Counted from the stretch's first letter, positions 24,858 through 36,400 are shown. The stretch: 64,000 nt of DNA from Pseudomonas tumuqii (GCF_013184545.1 NZ_JAAOJA010000014.1:23154-87153); one strand, 5' to 3'. Notes: a model not told the origin generated them from the sequence alone. Program-made: numbers and translations.

Positions 24858-27143
24858 ATGAAAGGAATCAGCGTCATGCGTGAAAATTATCAAAGCCCTG
24901 AAGTTCAAGAACTGTTCAGACGATTTATTAACGATGAGCAACGCGAATGGACTTGGCATGTTATCGAGGCTATTCATCAGCGCTTTCCGGAGGCGGATCA
25001 CTATGTCACTGGCGGCTTTGATAAAAACTATATTGACCTGCGCATAGGCGTCAGAAGCGCTTCTGCCAAAAAAGGAAAACCCTTCTTCCTGATATGGATA
25101 CGGGATAGTGCTATTTGCGTCCTGGCAAGTGACAAGTACATCACCGATGCCTGTTGGCCGCATGTGGCCGTGCGCCGCGTCAACTCTAGAGATAATCCTG
25201 ATTTTCACGAGCTGGATGAGTGGCTGGATGGCATTAAGGTAGGGATGGAGCGCGAAGGGATTCAGATGAGTGGCTCGGGGCTTTTTCCACCTGGCTATGC
25301 AGGCGTCCCCGCCACGGAGGAGACGGATATGCCAGCTGATTATTTGAGTTCTGACATGAACGAGACGCCATTTGATTCTCCGCTCAATCTCATTCTGTAT
25401 GGCCCGCCGGGCACCGGCAAAACCTACAACACCATCAACCATGCGTTGGCCATTCTAGATCCACAATTGCTGGCTGATTGCCCTGGCGAAGACGTAGTTA
25501 CGCGCAGGCGACTCAAGGACCGCTATGACGAGTTGGTGAAGGAAGATCGTGTGCGTTTTGCCACCTTCCATCAAAGCTTCAGCTATGAGGACTTCGTCGA
25601 GGGTTTGCGCGCCGACAGCGATGGCGAGAGCGGGCAGATCGAGTACCGCGTGGAGCCTGGAGTGTTCAAGCAACTCTGCGATGATGCGCGATCGAGCGGC
25701 GCGCAGGTTGAAAGTGGTATTCGCGCTAACCCACGCATCTGGAAAATTTCCATCAACGGTACGGGCCCGTCTTCGACCAAGAACTACTGCCTGGAACATG
25801 GTGAGGCGCGAGTCGGCTGGGGGGAAACAGGCGACCTGCGCGAGTCGTCTGAGCAGGACAGCTACTACGAGGCACTCGGTTCTGGAGATAAAGGCACGCT
25901 GAGCTATTTCGCCGAGCAGGTGACGGTGGGCGATATTCTGCTGTGCATTCAGTCCGCCGACCTGATCGGTGCCGTTGGCGTGGTGACCGGCGATTATCGC
26001 TACGAGGAAAAGGTGCCCTTCGGCGTCATTGGGGATTACCAGCATGTGCGCCCTGTGCGCTGGTTATACCGGGACATCGACCTGTCGATTCTGCCGCTGA
26101 ACGATAACCGGCAGTTCACCCTGAAGACGGTCTATGCCATGAAGCGCTTCTCGTGGGCGGATCTGCTGGCTTATTTGCAGCAGCAGGGTGCTCAACCGGT
26201 CGAGCCGGCAGTTGCGCCTTCTGCCGAGCGAAAACCCTATGTACTGATCATTGATGAGATCAACCGTGGCAACGTTTCGCGCATCTTCGGTGAGTTGATC
26301 ACCCTGATCGAGCCCTCCAAGCGCGAGGGTGCCGCCGAGGCACTGAGCCTGAAGCTGCCGTATTCGAAGAAGCCTTTCAGCGTGCCTGACAATGTGTATC
26401 TGCTCGGCACCATGAACACTGCTGACCGTTCGCTGGCGGGGTTGGATATCGCCTTGCGACGGCGTTTTACCTTCCACGAAATGCCACCGCGTCCTGACCT
26501 GCTAGACGGTGTGATGGTTGAGGATGCTATCGATGTGGGCCAGCTGTTGCGAGTGATGAACCAGCGCATCGAAGTGTTGCTAAATCGTGATCATTGTCTG
26601 GGGCATGCCTACTTCATGCCGCTCAAGGAAACGCCGACGCTGGAGCGGTTGGCGCTGATCTTCCGTAACCAGGTGCTGCCTCTGTTGCAGGAGTATTTTT
26701 TCGAGGATTGGCAGCGCATACAGTGGGTGCTCAATGACCACCGCAAGGCGGATGTTGACCGTTTTCTATGCCAGCAGTCGAACAATCTGCAGACGCTGTT
26801 CGGAGCTGAGGTGAATATTGGGCCGAGTGGCCAGACCTGGCATGTGAGCGAGGAGGCATTTGATCGTCTAGAGGCTTATCTGGGGGTGATCGACCATCAG
26901 CAGACGAGCAGCATGGCGGCGGTCAAACGTGAGGCGGTTCATGGTGATCTGACGCTGCGTGAGCTAGTCAGTGGCACTGTCGAGATATGGCGAGCCGGGG
27001 TACGGCAGGTGCCGAGCAAGCCGCTGCTGCGGACAGTCGCGAGTGTACTGGGAATGAGCCCACTCAACGCACAGGGTAACGCGCTGAATACCCGTGCCTT
27101 AGGGCGCCAATTGATCACACAACTTCTAGTTGAGCCGGCGTGA
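24858..27143 (+). CDS. mcrB: McrB-type GTPase/AAA+ motor with internal EVE-like domain
   Basis: Up to 761 residues; an in-frame Met at 24876 is an alternative start. Residues 1-140 are an N-terminal domain I do not recognise. Walker A is LILYGPPGTGKTYN near 181, Walker B VLIIDEINRGNVSRI near 461, and the McrB signature GTMNTADRSLAGLDIALRRR near 516. Between Walker A and B (about 287-430) sits an EVE-like module (RIWKISINGTG, ARVGWGETGDL, VGDILLCIQSADLIGAVGVV), a fold that reads modified bases. The expected role is GTP-driven translocation with McrC against modified phage DNA. The stop overlaps the mcrC GTG start. Confidence 0.9.
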   Translation: MKGISVMRENYQSPEVQELFRRFINDEQREWTWHVIEAIHQRFPEADHYVTGGFDKNYIDLRIGVRSASAKKGKPFFLIWIRDSAICVLASDKYITDACWPHVAVRRVNSRDNPDFHELDEWLDGIKVGMEREGIQMSGSGLFPPGYAGVPATEETDMPADYLSSDMNETPFDSPLNLILYGPPGTGKTYNTINHALAILDPQLLADCPGEDVVTRRRLKDRYDELVKEDRVRFATFHQSFSYEDFVEGLRADSDGESGQIEYRVEPGVFKQLCDDARSSGAQVESGIRANPRIWKISINGTGPSSTKNYCLEHGEARVGWGETGDLRESSEQDSYYEALGSGDKGTLSYFAEQVTVGDILLCIQSADLIGAVGVVTGDYRYEEKVPFGVIGDYQHVRPVRWLYRDIDLSILPLNDNRQFTLKTVYAMKRFSWADLLAYLQQQGAQPVEPAVAPSAERKPYVLIIDEINRGNVSRIFGELITLIEPSKREGAAEALSLKLPYSKKPFSVPDNVYLLGTMNTADRSLAGLDIALRRRFTFHEMPPRPDLLDGVMVEDAIDVGQLLRVMNQRIEVLLNRDHCLGHAYFMPLKETPTLERLALIFRNQVLPLLQEYFFEDWQRIQWVLNDHRKADVDRFLCQQSNNLQTLFGAEVNIGPSGQTWHVSEEAFDRLEAYLGVIDHQQTSSMAAVKREAVHGDLTLRELVSGTVEIWRAGVRQVPSKPLLRTVASVLGMSPLNAQGNALNTRALGRQLITQLLVEPA

Positions 27144-28432
27144 AGTCGCTGATCACCATCCGCGAGTATGCCCTCCTCACTACAGAGGCGGTGGCGCCCT
27201 CACTTGATCAGGCACAGGTGTCGGCAAGTGCGTTCGACTGGTTGTGCGATCTGAGTGCCAGCTTCAACTGCGGGGGAGCAACCCTCTTGCAAGTTGAAGG
27301 TCAACGTTCCCTTAAATGGGACAGCTATGTGGGGGTGGTAGAAACTCCCTGTGGTACGCGCCTGGAAATTTTGCCTAAGCACTTTGAGCAAGGGGAGTGC
27401 GAGCGCAAAAGTCGAGCTCTACTGCGCAAACTGATTCAAGCTGCTCTGTCTCTCAAGCCGCGGCTGGTGTCTGTGACTGGCTTGGAGTTGTTTGATGCTC
27501 CGCTTACCGAATGGGTAATGGGGCAGTTCCTCAATGAGCTCGATCATCTGGTCAAGCGCGGTATTCGCTTTGACTATCAACGTATCGAGGAAGAGCAGCG
27601 CTTCCTGCGCGGACAACTCAATGTGGTGGCGCAAATACGCCAGCCGCCTGGACGGCAGCACCACTTTCAAATTCGTCACGATGTTTTTTTGCCCGATCGG
27701 GCGGAGAACCGCTTGCTTAAACTGGCGTTGGAGCAGGTAGCCAAGGCAACTCAGGATGCAGCGAATTGGCGATTGGCCAATGAATTGCGTTCGCTGCTGG
27801 CGGAAGTACCAGCTAGTCGGCAGGTCGTGGCCGATTTCAAGTCTTGGAGTCAGGATCGGTTGATGACGCATTACCAGGCAGTGAAGCCATGGTGCGAGCT
27901 GGTTCTCAATCAACAAATGCCGATTGCCGTGACGGGTGAGTGGCAGGGCATGAGTCTGCTGTTCCCCATGGAAAAGCTGTTCGAACGCTATGTTGGGGAT
28001 TGGCTGCGCCGCAATCTGCAAGCGAGTGTCACACTTGCAGCACCTGCCAGAAGTCAGTCTCTCTGCCAGCATATGAACAAGCCAATTTTCCAGCTTGAGC
28101 CTGACTTCCTGGTGCGGCAGGGCGATGCAACGTTTGTATTGGATACCAAGTGGAAGCGATTGGATGAGCTGGACCGCCAGAGCAAATACGGCCTCAGTCA
28201 GAGCGATTTCTACCAGTTGTTTGCATACGGTCAGAAGTATCTGGGTGGGAAGGGTGAGATGGTGCTGATCTACCCACGTTGGGCGAAGTTCAAACAGGCT
28301 TTGCCACTGTTCCAGTTCAGCGATCAATTACGGCTGTGGGTGTTGCCTTTTGATTTGGATGAAGAACGCCTCTATGGCGTGGAGCTCTTGGGATTGCCTC
28401 TGAGCAAAGATACCTTGCGTCAGGCAAGTTAA
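27140..28432 (+). CDS. mcrC: McrC-type nuclease subunit
   Basis: 430 residues with a GTG start inside the mcrB stop (GTGA). The PD-(D/E)xK nuclease core is in the C-terminal half: LEPDFLV near residue 320, then FVLDTKWKRLD about 13 residues on. The N-terminal region (RSLKWDSYVGVVETPCGTRL, EILPKH) is the usual McrC entry that contacts the McrB hexamer. Together the pair should cleave DNA recognised through the McrB EVE-like or N-terminal domain. Confidence 0.92.
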   Translation: MKSLITIREYALLTTEAVAPSLDQAQVSASAFDWLCDLSASFNCGGATLLQVEGQRSLKWDSYVGVVETPCGTRLEILPKHFEQGECERKSRALLRKLIQAALSLKPRLVSVTGLELFDAPLTEWVMGQFLNELDHLVKRGIRFDYQRIEEEQRFLRGQLNVVAQIRQPPGRQHHFQIRHDVFLPDRAENRLLKLALEQVAKATQDAANWRLANELRSLLAEVPASRQVVADFKSWSQDRLMTHYQAVKPWCELVLNQQMPIAVTGEWQGMSLLFPMEKLFERYVGDWLRRNLQASVTLAAPARSQSLCQHMNKPIFQLEPDFLVRQGDATFVLDTKWKRLDELDRQSKYGLSQSDFYQLFAYGQKYLGGKGEMVLIYPRWAKFKQALPLFQFSDQLRLWVLPFDLDEERLYGVELLGLPLSKDTLRQAS

Positions 28433-28469
28433 GGGCGTCTGACGTTTTGCCAACTATGAAGAGAGACCT

Positions 28470-31400
28470 ATGAGCGCAGGGATCAGCCAGAAGCTGCAAA
28501 GCAGCCGCAAAGAGCTGCTGGATATCGGGCTTCGCAACAACATGCTCAACTTCCGCAAGACAGCCAAAACCCTGGTGGTGGTGGATGAGCTGTCGGAGGA
28601 GGTTTTCAATATTCTCTATCGCCAGGAAAAGGCGATGACCTTCGCGCCAATGGCCCGGAAAAAACTGGCGGAAATGGCCAAGTCGGTCAATCCGGATGCG
28701 TTTGAGGATGACGAGTCGGCGAGCGATGAACAGCTGCTGCACGAGCTGGACAGCCTGGATTGGTCTGGTGCCGCCGATGACGATGCGGATACTGCTAGCG
28801 GTAAAGCACGCCGCCACCTCGACACTCGGCTACAGACTGCGTTGGATGACGAACGGCTATTTCTGCAGTTGTTGAAAATACATGCCGAGGCCAAGGGTTT
28901 TATCGAGGAGCAGGGGGTTAATACCCTGTTTCTGGCCCTGGGTTTTTTGCATTGGTACGAAGCCGACAGCTCGGACATGCTGCGCAAAGCCCCCTTGTTA
29001 TTGCTGCCGGTAAGCATGGAGCGTGGCGGGGCTAAAGACGGCTTTGCACTGAAGTATTCAGGCGATGACCTGGTGGATAACCTGTCGCTGGTGGCCAAGC
29101 TTAAAACTGATTTTGGCCTGGATATGTCGGCATGCAGCTTGGCAGAGGTGGCGGATGCCACCGAAGGCGAAGCCCTGAGTGCGTTCTTTGCCGATGTCGG
29201 CGATGTTATCAGCAAGCAAAAGCGCTGGAAGATCGTACCCAATGAAATGGCCCTGGGGTTTTTCTCGTTTGGCAAATTCTTGATGTTCAAGGACCTCGAC
29301 CCAAAGAGCTGGCCAGAAGAAAAGCAGCCTGGCGAGCATGGGGTGATGAAGCGTTTGCTGGGTGGCGGTTTTGGCGACCAGCGCAGTGCTTATCCGGAAG
29401 AGGTCAACATCGACTCAGTGATCAACCCCGGCGATGTACGCTTTGTGAAGGATGCCGACAGCAGCCAGACCGAAGCGATTCTGGAAATACGTGCCGGCTC
29501 GAACCTGGTGATCCAGGGGCCGCCGGGTACGGGTAAATCCCAGACCATCACCAACGTGATCGCGGAGTTGATTGGCCAGAAGAAGACCGTGTTGTTTGTC
29601 GCTGAAAAAATGGCCGCCCTTGAGGTGGTTAAGCGGCGCCTGGATGAGTGCCACCTAGGCGACGCGGTGTTTGAGTTGCACAGCCACAAGTCGACCAAAC
29701 AGTCGGTGCTTAAAGAGCTGGCACGTACGCTTGATCAGGGCCGGCCACTGACCAAGGTAGGCGTGGAAGACCTGGCCAGCTTGAAAGAGCTGCAAGATGG
29801 CTTGAACCTTTACTGCGAGGCAGTCAGTTCGCTGGCCGGTGCCAGCGGATTGGTTTTTGTCGAGGTGCTGGGCAGTTACCTGAAGCTGAAGCGCACCAAG
29901 CCTGGCTTGCCGGTTTTAGCTTTTGCGCCCATGGCCACCTGGAGCCATGCCGAGCAGTTGAGGCGCCGTGAGCTCGTGAAGGAGTTGGTGCTGCATCTCG
30001 AGGAGATGGGCCGCCCCGATCAAAGTGTGTTCTGGGGGACGGAGCGCACCTACTTTTCACCCATCGAGCAAAATAGCGCTACCGATGCGTTGCAGCAGGC
30101 GAGTGCCCATTTGGCCGCCTTGCAGTCAGCGGCCAGTGCTCTTTCTCAACGATTAATGCTGACCCACCCGGCGACTCTGGCGGATGTAGACGTTATTTGC
30201 CGCGCGGCTCGCCGCGCTGCAGAGGCACCGCGCCTGGAAGGGGTGCAGTTGTCTACCGGCGACTGGCAAGTGCGCCGCGATGTCATTCGTGAGTTGCTAC
30301 AGGCCGGGGAGCAGATGTCGACCTGTCGTAACCAGCATGACAGTGTGCTGATCGATGCGGCTTGGGAGCAGGATCTGCTGGAGGTTCGCCAGTGTTTACT
30401 GGCTTACGGCGATAAGTGGTGGAAAGTGTTCTCCGGGCGTTTCCGTGCAGCGCGTACACGCCTGCAGGGCTTGGCTCGAGAGGCTCTACCGAAAACCAAC
30501 CCCGAGCTGTTGGCGCTGGTGGATTCGGTATTGACCTACCAGCAGGGCAAGAAAATTTACGATCAGCATGAGGCGTTGGGCAGCGCTCTGTTCGGCGCCC
30601 AGTGGCAGCGGCAAAAATCTGATTGGGCCGTGCTCGAACGGTTGAGCAGTTGGGTTATCAAGCTGCATGACGATTTAGGCAATGGTGATATCCCGCAGGG
30701 GATCATTAGCTTCCTGGCCGGTCATGCGGATGCCAGTGGGCTTGGCGATGCTGTCGCTGGCATCGAGAAACATGTGGTCGGCTTGGACCAGGCACTACGC
30801 AGTTCGCTGGATGTCACCGGAATGCAGTCGCAGAAAGACCAAGACAGTATCCGGGCGCTGGGCCTCGAAGCCCTTGGGACACGGTTAGCGCAGTGGTTGG
30901 ATAACCTGACAGCGCTTTACCAAATGTCCCGTTGGAACGTTCTTGCAGGGCAACTGCGCGCTGAACGTCTCGATGAGCTCCTGCAGCTTGCTAAGGTCAG
31001 CGATGAGCCGGCGCTATTGACCGATATTCTCGATCTTTCCTGGTACTCAGGGCTGGTGCAGCGGGTCTATGCCGATAAGCCTGCTTTGCAGCAGTTTGAT
31101 CGAATCAAGCATGAGCATCAGATCAGTCGTTTCCGCAATCTTGACCTCGCCTCTTTACGCCATGCGCAAACCAGCCTGGCTAAGCAGGTTTGGGAAAGCA
31201 TGCCGAATATCAATCAGCCGGGCGAGATGGCCATCTTGCGTGGTGAGCTGAACAAGAAGCGGCGGCATATGCCGATTCGCCAGTTGATCGAGAAGGCTGG
31301 TCGCGCGATTCAGCAGATCAAGCCGGTGTTTATGATGAGCCCGATGTCGATTGCCAACTTCCTGCCGCCGGGCAAGCTGGAGTTCGATGTGGTGGTGTTC

Positions 31401-33248
31401 GACGAAGCCTCGCAGGTTAAGGCGGTTGATGCGTTTGGCGCGATCATGCGTGGCAAACAGGTCGTAGTGGTCGGCGATACTCGGCAGATGCCCCCTACCG
31501 ACTTTTTCAGCCGTGAAGTCGAAATGGATGATGAAGACAGTGCCACGGGTGATATCGAAAGCATTCTGACCATGTTCAAGGCCGCGGGTAGTCAGGAGCG
31601 CTACTTGCGCTGGCACTACCGCAGCCGGCATGAATCATTGATTGCCGTTTCCAACGTCGAGTTTTACGACAGTAAGTTGGTGGTGTTCCCGTCTGCGGGT
31701 CAGCATCCACATGCTAAGGGCGTGAGCCTTGACTATCTACCGACGGCGCTTTTCGATCGTGGCCGCACGCGGACAAACAAAGACGAAGCCAAGGCAGTCG
31801 CTCGCGCAGTGATGGAGCACGCCATCCTTACCCCTGAGCTGTCTTTGGGGGTTGCCGCATTCAGCGTGGCGCAGCGGGATTTAATCCAAGTCGAAGTCGA
31901 GTTGCTGCGCCGGAAAACGCCAGAGGCCGAGGTGTTCTTCACAAGCGAAAGCAGCGAGCCCTTCTTCACTAAAAACCTTGAAAACATCCAGGGTGATGAG
32001 CGCGATGTGATTTTTATCAGTGTTGGTTACGGTCGGAATGAGTCCGGCCGTATCGCCAAGAACTTTGGCCCGTTGAACTCCAAAGGCGGGCATCGCCGGC
32101 TTAATGTTCTGATCACTCGCGCGAAAATGGCCATGCGAGTGTTCTGTAACTTCAGGGCCGATGAGCTGGAGCTGGATGCTGATGCAAGCCACGGGTTGAG
32201 GGCACTGCGTAATTTCCTCAAATTTGCCGAAACCGGCGAGTTAGCGGTGGCCAAGGAAACTGGGAAAGCGGCGGATTCGCCTTTTGAGCTTGAGGTGATC
32301 GAAGCGCTGCGTGAGCGCAACTATGTGATTGAGCCGCAGGTGGGTACGGCGGGTTACTTCATCGATATCGCCGTCAAAGACCCAGAGTACCCGGGACGTT
32401 ATGTGCTGGCGATCGAGTGCGATGGTGCTGCTTACCATAGCTCGCGCTCCGCCCGTGACCGTGACCGTTTGCGTCAGGGCGTGCTTGAAGGGCTTGGTTG
32501 GAATTTCCATCGAATCTGGAGCACGGACTGGTTCCGTAACCCGCAGCAGGAAATTACCCGTGCCGTAGCGGCTATTGAGGCTGCACGGCAGAAACTTGCG
32601 GAGCAGCGAGATATGGCGGTGCCTGACGTGACTGCGCCTGAGCAAAAGCATGAAATTGTGCGCGGGCAACCGGCCGAGGAAAAACTACCAAGTTCGAGCC
32701 GACCCTATATACAGGCACGGCTGAGTCCGGCGATGGATCCTAGCCTGCAGCTTCATCAGGAAAAGCCCGAGCGGTTGATTCGAATGATCAGCTCTGTGGT
32801 CGAGGTAGAGTCACCGGTCCACGAGAGTGATATCACGCGTCGTCTTATGGAAGCTTTTGGGGTGGCGCGGGCGGGTTCGAGAATTGCCACGGCGGTGCAG
32901 GAGGCCATTCGGCTTGGTTGCCGGCAGCAACAGTTTCGTCAGCGTGATGGATTTGTCTATTCCGTCAACGGGCAAGCCATGCAAATCAGAAATCGCGCTC
33001 AGCTGGACGCCAGTGAGCGCAAGATTGAACTGGTAGCGCCCGAGGAGATGGATCTGGCACTGCTAGAAACGGTCACTCTGGGCTTCTCTATGGCGAGTGA
33101 GGATGCTGTTTCTGGAGCGCTGTCTCTGCTTGGTTTCGGCCGTGCGACAGCGAAAATCTCTGGGGTGCTTGAGGCTCGTTTGGATGATCTAACTCGTGCT
33201 GGGCATTTGGCGTGCGTAGATGGAATGCTGAGTTCTCAACCGGTCTGA
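28470..33248 (+). CDS. DUF4011 / SF1 helicase / Vsr-like nuclease / DUF3320 giant defence protein
   Basis: 1592 residues. Order: DUF4011 N-terminal region (RKELLDIGLRNNMLNFRKTA); Walker A VIQGPPGTGKSQTITNVIAE near 349; Walker B VVVFDEASQVKAVDAFGAIM near 974; SF1 C-terminal motifs QGDERDVIFISVGYG near 1173 and LNVLITRAKMAMRVF near 1211; a Vsr/MTES_1575-type PD-(D/E)xK domain near 1270-1375 (YVLAIECDGAAYHSS, then WNFHRIWSTDWF); DUF3320 near 1400-1460 (VHESDITRRLMEAFGVARAG). This architecture has been reported as a phage-defence candidate (Hhe in defence catalogues, from memory). It sits 37 nt after mcrC, inside the hsd locus. Confidence 0.88.
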   Translation: MSAGISQKLQSSRKELLDIGLRNNMLNFRKTAKTLVVVDELSEEVFNILYRQEKAMTFAPMARKKLAEMAKSVNPDAFEDDESASDEQLLHELDSLDWSGAADDDADTASGKARRHLDTRLQTALDDERLFLQLLKIHAEAKGFIEEQGVNTLFLALGFLHWYEADSSDMLRKAPLLLLPVSMERGGAKDGFALKYSGDDLVDNLSLVAKLKTDFGLDMSACSLAEVADATEGEALSAFFADVGDVISKQKRWKIVPNEMALGFFSFGKFLMFKDLDPKSWPEEKQPGEHGVMKRLLGGGFGDQRSAYPEEVNIDSVINPGDVRFVKDADSSQTEAILEIRAGSNLVIQGPPGTGKSQTITNVIAELIGQKKTVLFVAEKMAALEVVKRRLDECHLGDAVFELHSHKSTKQSVLKELARTLDQGRPLTKVGVEDLASLKELQDGLNLYCEAVSSLAGASGLVFVEVLGSYLKLKRTKPGLPVLAFAPMATWSHAEQLRRRELVKELVLHLEEMGRPDQSVFWGTERTYFSPIEQNSATDALQQASAHLAALQSAASALSQRLMLTHPATLADVDVICRAARRAAEAPRLEGVQLSTGDWQVRRDVIRELLQAGEQMSTCRNQHDSVLIDAAWEQDLLEVRQCLLAYGDKWWKVFSGRFRAARTRLQGLAREALPKTNPELLALVDSVLTYQQGKKIYDQHEALGSALFGAQWQRQKSDWAVLERLSSWVIKLHDDLGNGDIPQGIISFLAGHADASGLGDAVAGIEKHVVGLDQALRSSLDVTGMQSQKDQDSIRALGLEALGTRLAQWLDNLTALYQMSRWNVLAGQLRAERLDELLQLAKVSDEPALLTDILDLSWYSGLVQRVYADKPALQQFDRIKHEHQISRFRNLDLASLRHAQTSLAKQVWESMPNINQPGEMAILRGELNKKRRHMPIRQLIEKAGRAIQQIKPVFMMSPMSIANFLPPGKLEFDVVVFDEASQVKAVDAFGAIMRGKQVVVVGDTRQMPPTDFFSREVEMDDEDSATGDIESILTMFKAAGSQERYLRWHYRSRHESLIAVSNVEFYDSKLVVFPSAGQHPHAKGVSLDYLPTALFDRGRTRTNKDEAKAVARAVMEHAILTPELSLGVAAFSVAQRDLIQVEVELLRRKTPEAEVFFTSESSEPFFTKNLENIQGDERDVIFISVGYGRNESGRIAKNFGPLNSKGGHRRLNVLITRAKMAMRVFCNFRADELELDADASHGLRALRNFLKFAETGELAVAKETGKAADSPFELEVIEALRERNYVIEPQVGTAGYFIDIAVKDPEYPGRYVLAIECDGAAYHSSRSARDRDRLRQGVLEGLGWNFHRIWSTDWFRNPQQEITRAVAAIEAARQKLAEQRDMAVPDVTAPEQKHEIVRGQPAEEKLPSSSRPYIQARLSPAMDPSLQLHQEKPERLIRMISSVVEVESPVHESDITRRLMEAFGVARAGSRIATAVQEAIRLGCRQQQFRQRDGFVYSVNGQAMQIRNRAQLDASERKIELVAPEEMDLALLETVTLGFSMASEDAVSGALSLLGFGRATAKISGVLEARLDDLTRAGHLACVDGMLSSQPV

Positions 33249-33429
33249 CAGGCTGAGCGACTAAGTAACCGACCAAGTAAGCGATCAAGTAGAACGGTTG
33301 TTGATGGAATTTACACCGCAGTCAGCTCTGGATATCGGTGGATAGATTCAGGCGAGCACTGGCAAAAAATTAGTGGATGGGTTGCGCAGAGCGCAACGCA
33401 TCGGCAAATGAATCAAGGAACGAGTCGGC

Positions 33430-36400
33430 ATGACCGAAGACCAGCTGGAACAAGAAGCACTCGAATGGCTCGCCGAGCTGGGTTACACCCATGTGTACGG
33501 CCCCGATATCGCCCTCGATGGCGACAGCCCCGAGCGCGAGAGCTATCGCCAGGTGGTGTTGGCGGGGCGGCTGCGGGCGGCTATTGCCAGGCTCAACCCG
33601 GCGGTGCCGCTGGCCGCGCGCGAGGATGCCCTCAAGCAGGTGCTGGAACTGGGCGTGCCGGTGCAGTTGTCGGCCAACCGCTTGTTCCATCGCTTGCTGG
33701 TCGGCGGTGTGCCGGTGCAGTACCAGAAGGATGGCGAGACCCGTGGCGATTTCGTCCGCCTGATCGACTGGGTGCAGGTCAAGGCCAACGACTGGCTGGC
33801 GATCAATCAGTTCAGCATCCAGGGGCCCAAGCACACCCGTCGACCGGACATCATTCTGTTCGTCAACGGTCTGCCGCTGGTGCTGCTGGAGTTGAAGAAC
33901 CCGGCGGATGTGCATGCCAATCTCTGGAAGGCGTTTGACCAGATCCAGACGTACAAGGAACAGATCCCGGATGTGTTCCAGTACAACCAGATCCTGGTGA
34001 TCTCCGACGGCAGCGAGGCGCGCATGGGCTCGCTGTCGGCCGACGGTGAGCGCTACATGAACTGGCGCACCATCGACGGCATCGGCATCGATCCGCTGGG
34101 CCAGTTCAATGAACTGGAAACCCTGCTGCGCGGGGTGATGGCGCCTGAGATGCTGCTCGATTACCTGCGCTACTTCGTGCTGTTCGAGGACGACGGACGG
34201 CTGCTGAAGAAGATTGCCGGTTACCACCAGTTCCATGCGGTACGAGTAGCCATTCAGCAGGTGGTAAAAGCCTCCCGCCCAGGCGGTACGCACAAGGGCG
34301 GGGTGGTGTGGCATACCCAGGGCTCCGGCAAGAGCATCACCATGACCTGCTTCGCCGCGCGGGTGATGCAGGAAGCGGCGATGGAGAACCCGACCATTGT
34401 GGTGATCACCGACCGCAATGACCTGGATGGCCAGTTGTTCGGGGTGTTTTCCCTGTCGCAGGATCTGTTGCGCGAGCAGCCGGTGCAGGTGGAGTCCCGT
34501 GGCGACTTGCGCAGCAAACTGGCCAATCGTCCGAGCGGCGGCATTGTGTTCGCCACTATTCAGAAGTTCATGCCGGGAGTGGATGAAGACTGCTTCCCGG
34601 TGCTCTCCGACCGTTCGAATATCGTGGTGATCGCCGACGAGGCCCATCGCACCCAGTATGGTTTCGGTGCCCAGTTGAAGGCCCCAGGTAGGAGCCAGCT
34701 TGCTGGCGATCCTGCTCAGGACAAGAACGCCACCGAGCTGGCGCCTGGCGGTTATTTGCAGGCCGCCGAAAGCAGCGCGCGCTATCAGGTCGGTTATGCC
34801 CAGCATCTGCGCGATGCATTGCCTAATGCCACCTTCGTGGCCTTTACCGGTACGCCGGTATCCAGTGAAGACCGTGACACGCGCTCGGTGTTCGGTGAGT
34901 ACATTCACGTCTACGACATGCAGCAGGCCAAGGAAGATGGCGCCACCGTGGCCATCTACTACGAGTCGCGGCTGGCCAAGTTATCGCTCAAGGACAGTGA
35001 GCTTTCGCATATCGACGACGAGGTCGATGAGCTGGCCGAAGACGAGGAGGAAGGCCAGCAGTCCCGGCTGAAGAGCCGTTGGGCGGCTCTGGAAAAGGTA
35101 GTGGGTGCCGAACCGCGGATTCAGAGCGTGGCCAAGGATCTGGTCGCGCACTTTGAAGAGCGCAATCAGGCCCAGCACGGCAAGGCCATGGTGGTGGCCA
35201 TGAGTCGTGAGATTTGCGTGCACTTGTACAACGAGATCATCGCCCAGCGTCCCGACTGGCACGACGAAGACCCGGAGAAGGGCGCGATCAAGGTGATCAT
35301 GACCGGCAGCGCCTCGGACAAGGCGTTACTGCGTCCGCATATCTACAGCCATCAGGTGAAAAAACGCCTTGAGAAACGCTTCAAGGACCCGCAAGACCCG
35401 CTCAGGCTGGTGATTGTGCGCGACATGTGGCTGACCGGCTTCGATGCCCCGTGCGTGCACACCCTGTACGTCGACAAGCCGATGAAGGGCCACAACCTGA
35501 TGCAGGCCATCGCCCGGGTAAACCGCGTGTTCAAGGACAAGCAGGGCGGACTGGTGGTGGATTACATCGGCATCGCCAACGAGCTGAAAGCGGCGCTCAA
35601 GGAGTACACCGCCAGCAAGGGCCGTGGCCGGCCAACGGTGGATGCCCATGAGGCGTATGCGCTGCTGGAAGAAAAGCTCGATGTGCTGCGCAGCCTGCTG
35701 CATGGCTTCGACTTCAGCGAATTCCTCACCGGCGGCCACAAGCTGCTGGCCGGCGCCGCCAACCATGTACTGGGCGAGAAGGATGGCAAGAAACGCTTCG
35801 CCGACAACGCCCTGGCCATGAGCAAGGCTTTCACCCTGTGCTGCACCCTGGATGAAGCCAAGGCAGTGCGCGAGGAAGTGGCGTTCTTCCAGGCGATCAA
35901 GGTGATGCTGATCAAGCGTGAAGTCAGCGCGCAGAAGAAGACCGACGAAGAGCGCGAGTTGGCCATCCGCCAGATCATCGGCAATGCGGTGGTGTCCGGC
36001 GAGGTGGTGGATGTGTTCCAGGCCGTTGGCCTGGACAAGCCCAATATCGGCCTGCTGGATGAGGATTTCCTCGCCGAGGTGCGCAACCTGCCAGAGAAGA
36101 ACCTGGCGGTGGAGCTGCTGGAGCGCTTGCTCGAAGGGGAAATCAAGAGCCGCTTCAGCAGCAACCTGGCGCAAGAGAAGAAGTTCTCCGAGTTGCTCGA
36201 CAGCGTGATCAAACGCTACCAGAACCGCTCCATCGAAACCGCCCAGGTGATCGAAGAACTGATCGAAATGGCCAAGAAGTTCGCCGCCGCCAGCAAGCGC
36301 GGGGATGCCCTGGGTCTGAACGATGACGAACTGGCCTTCTACGATGCCCTGGCCAACAACGAAGCCTCGGTGCGTGAGCTGGGCGATGAAACCCTGGCCA

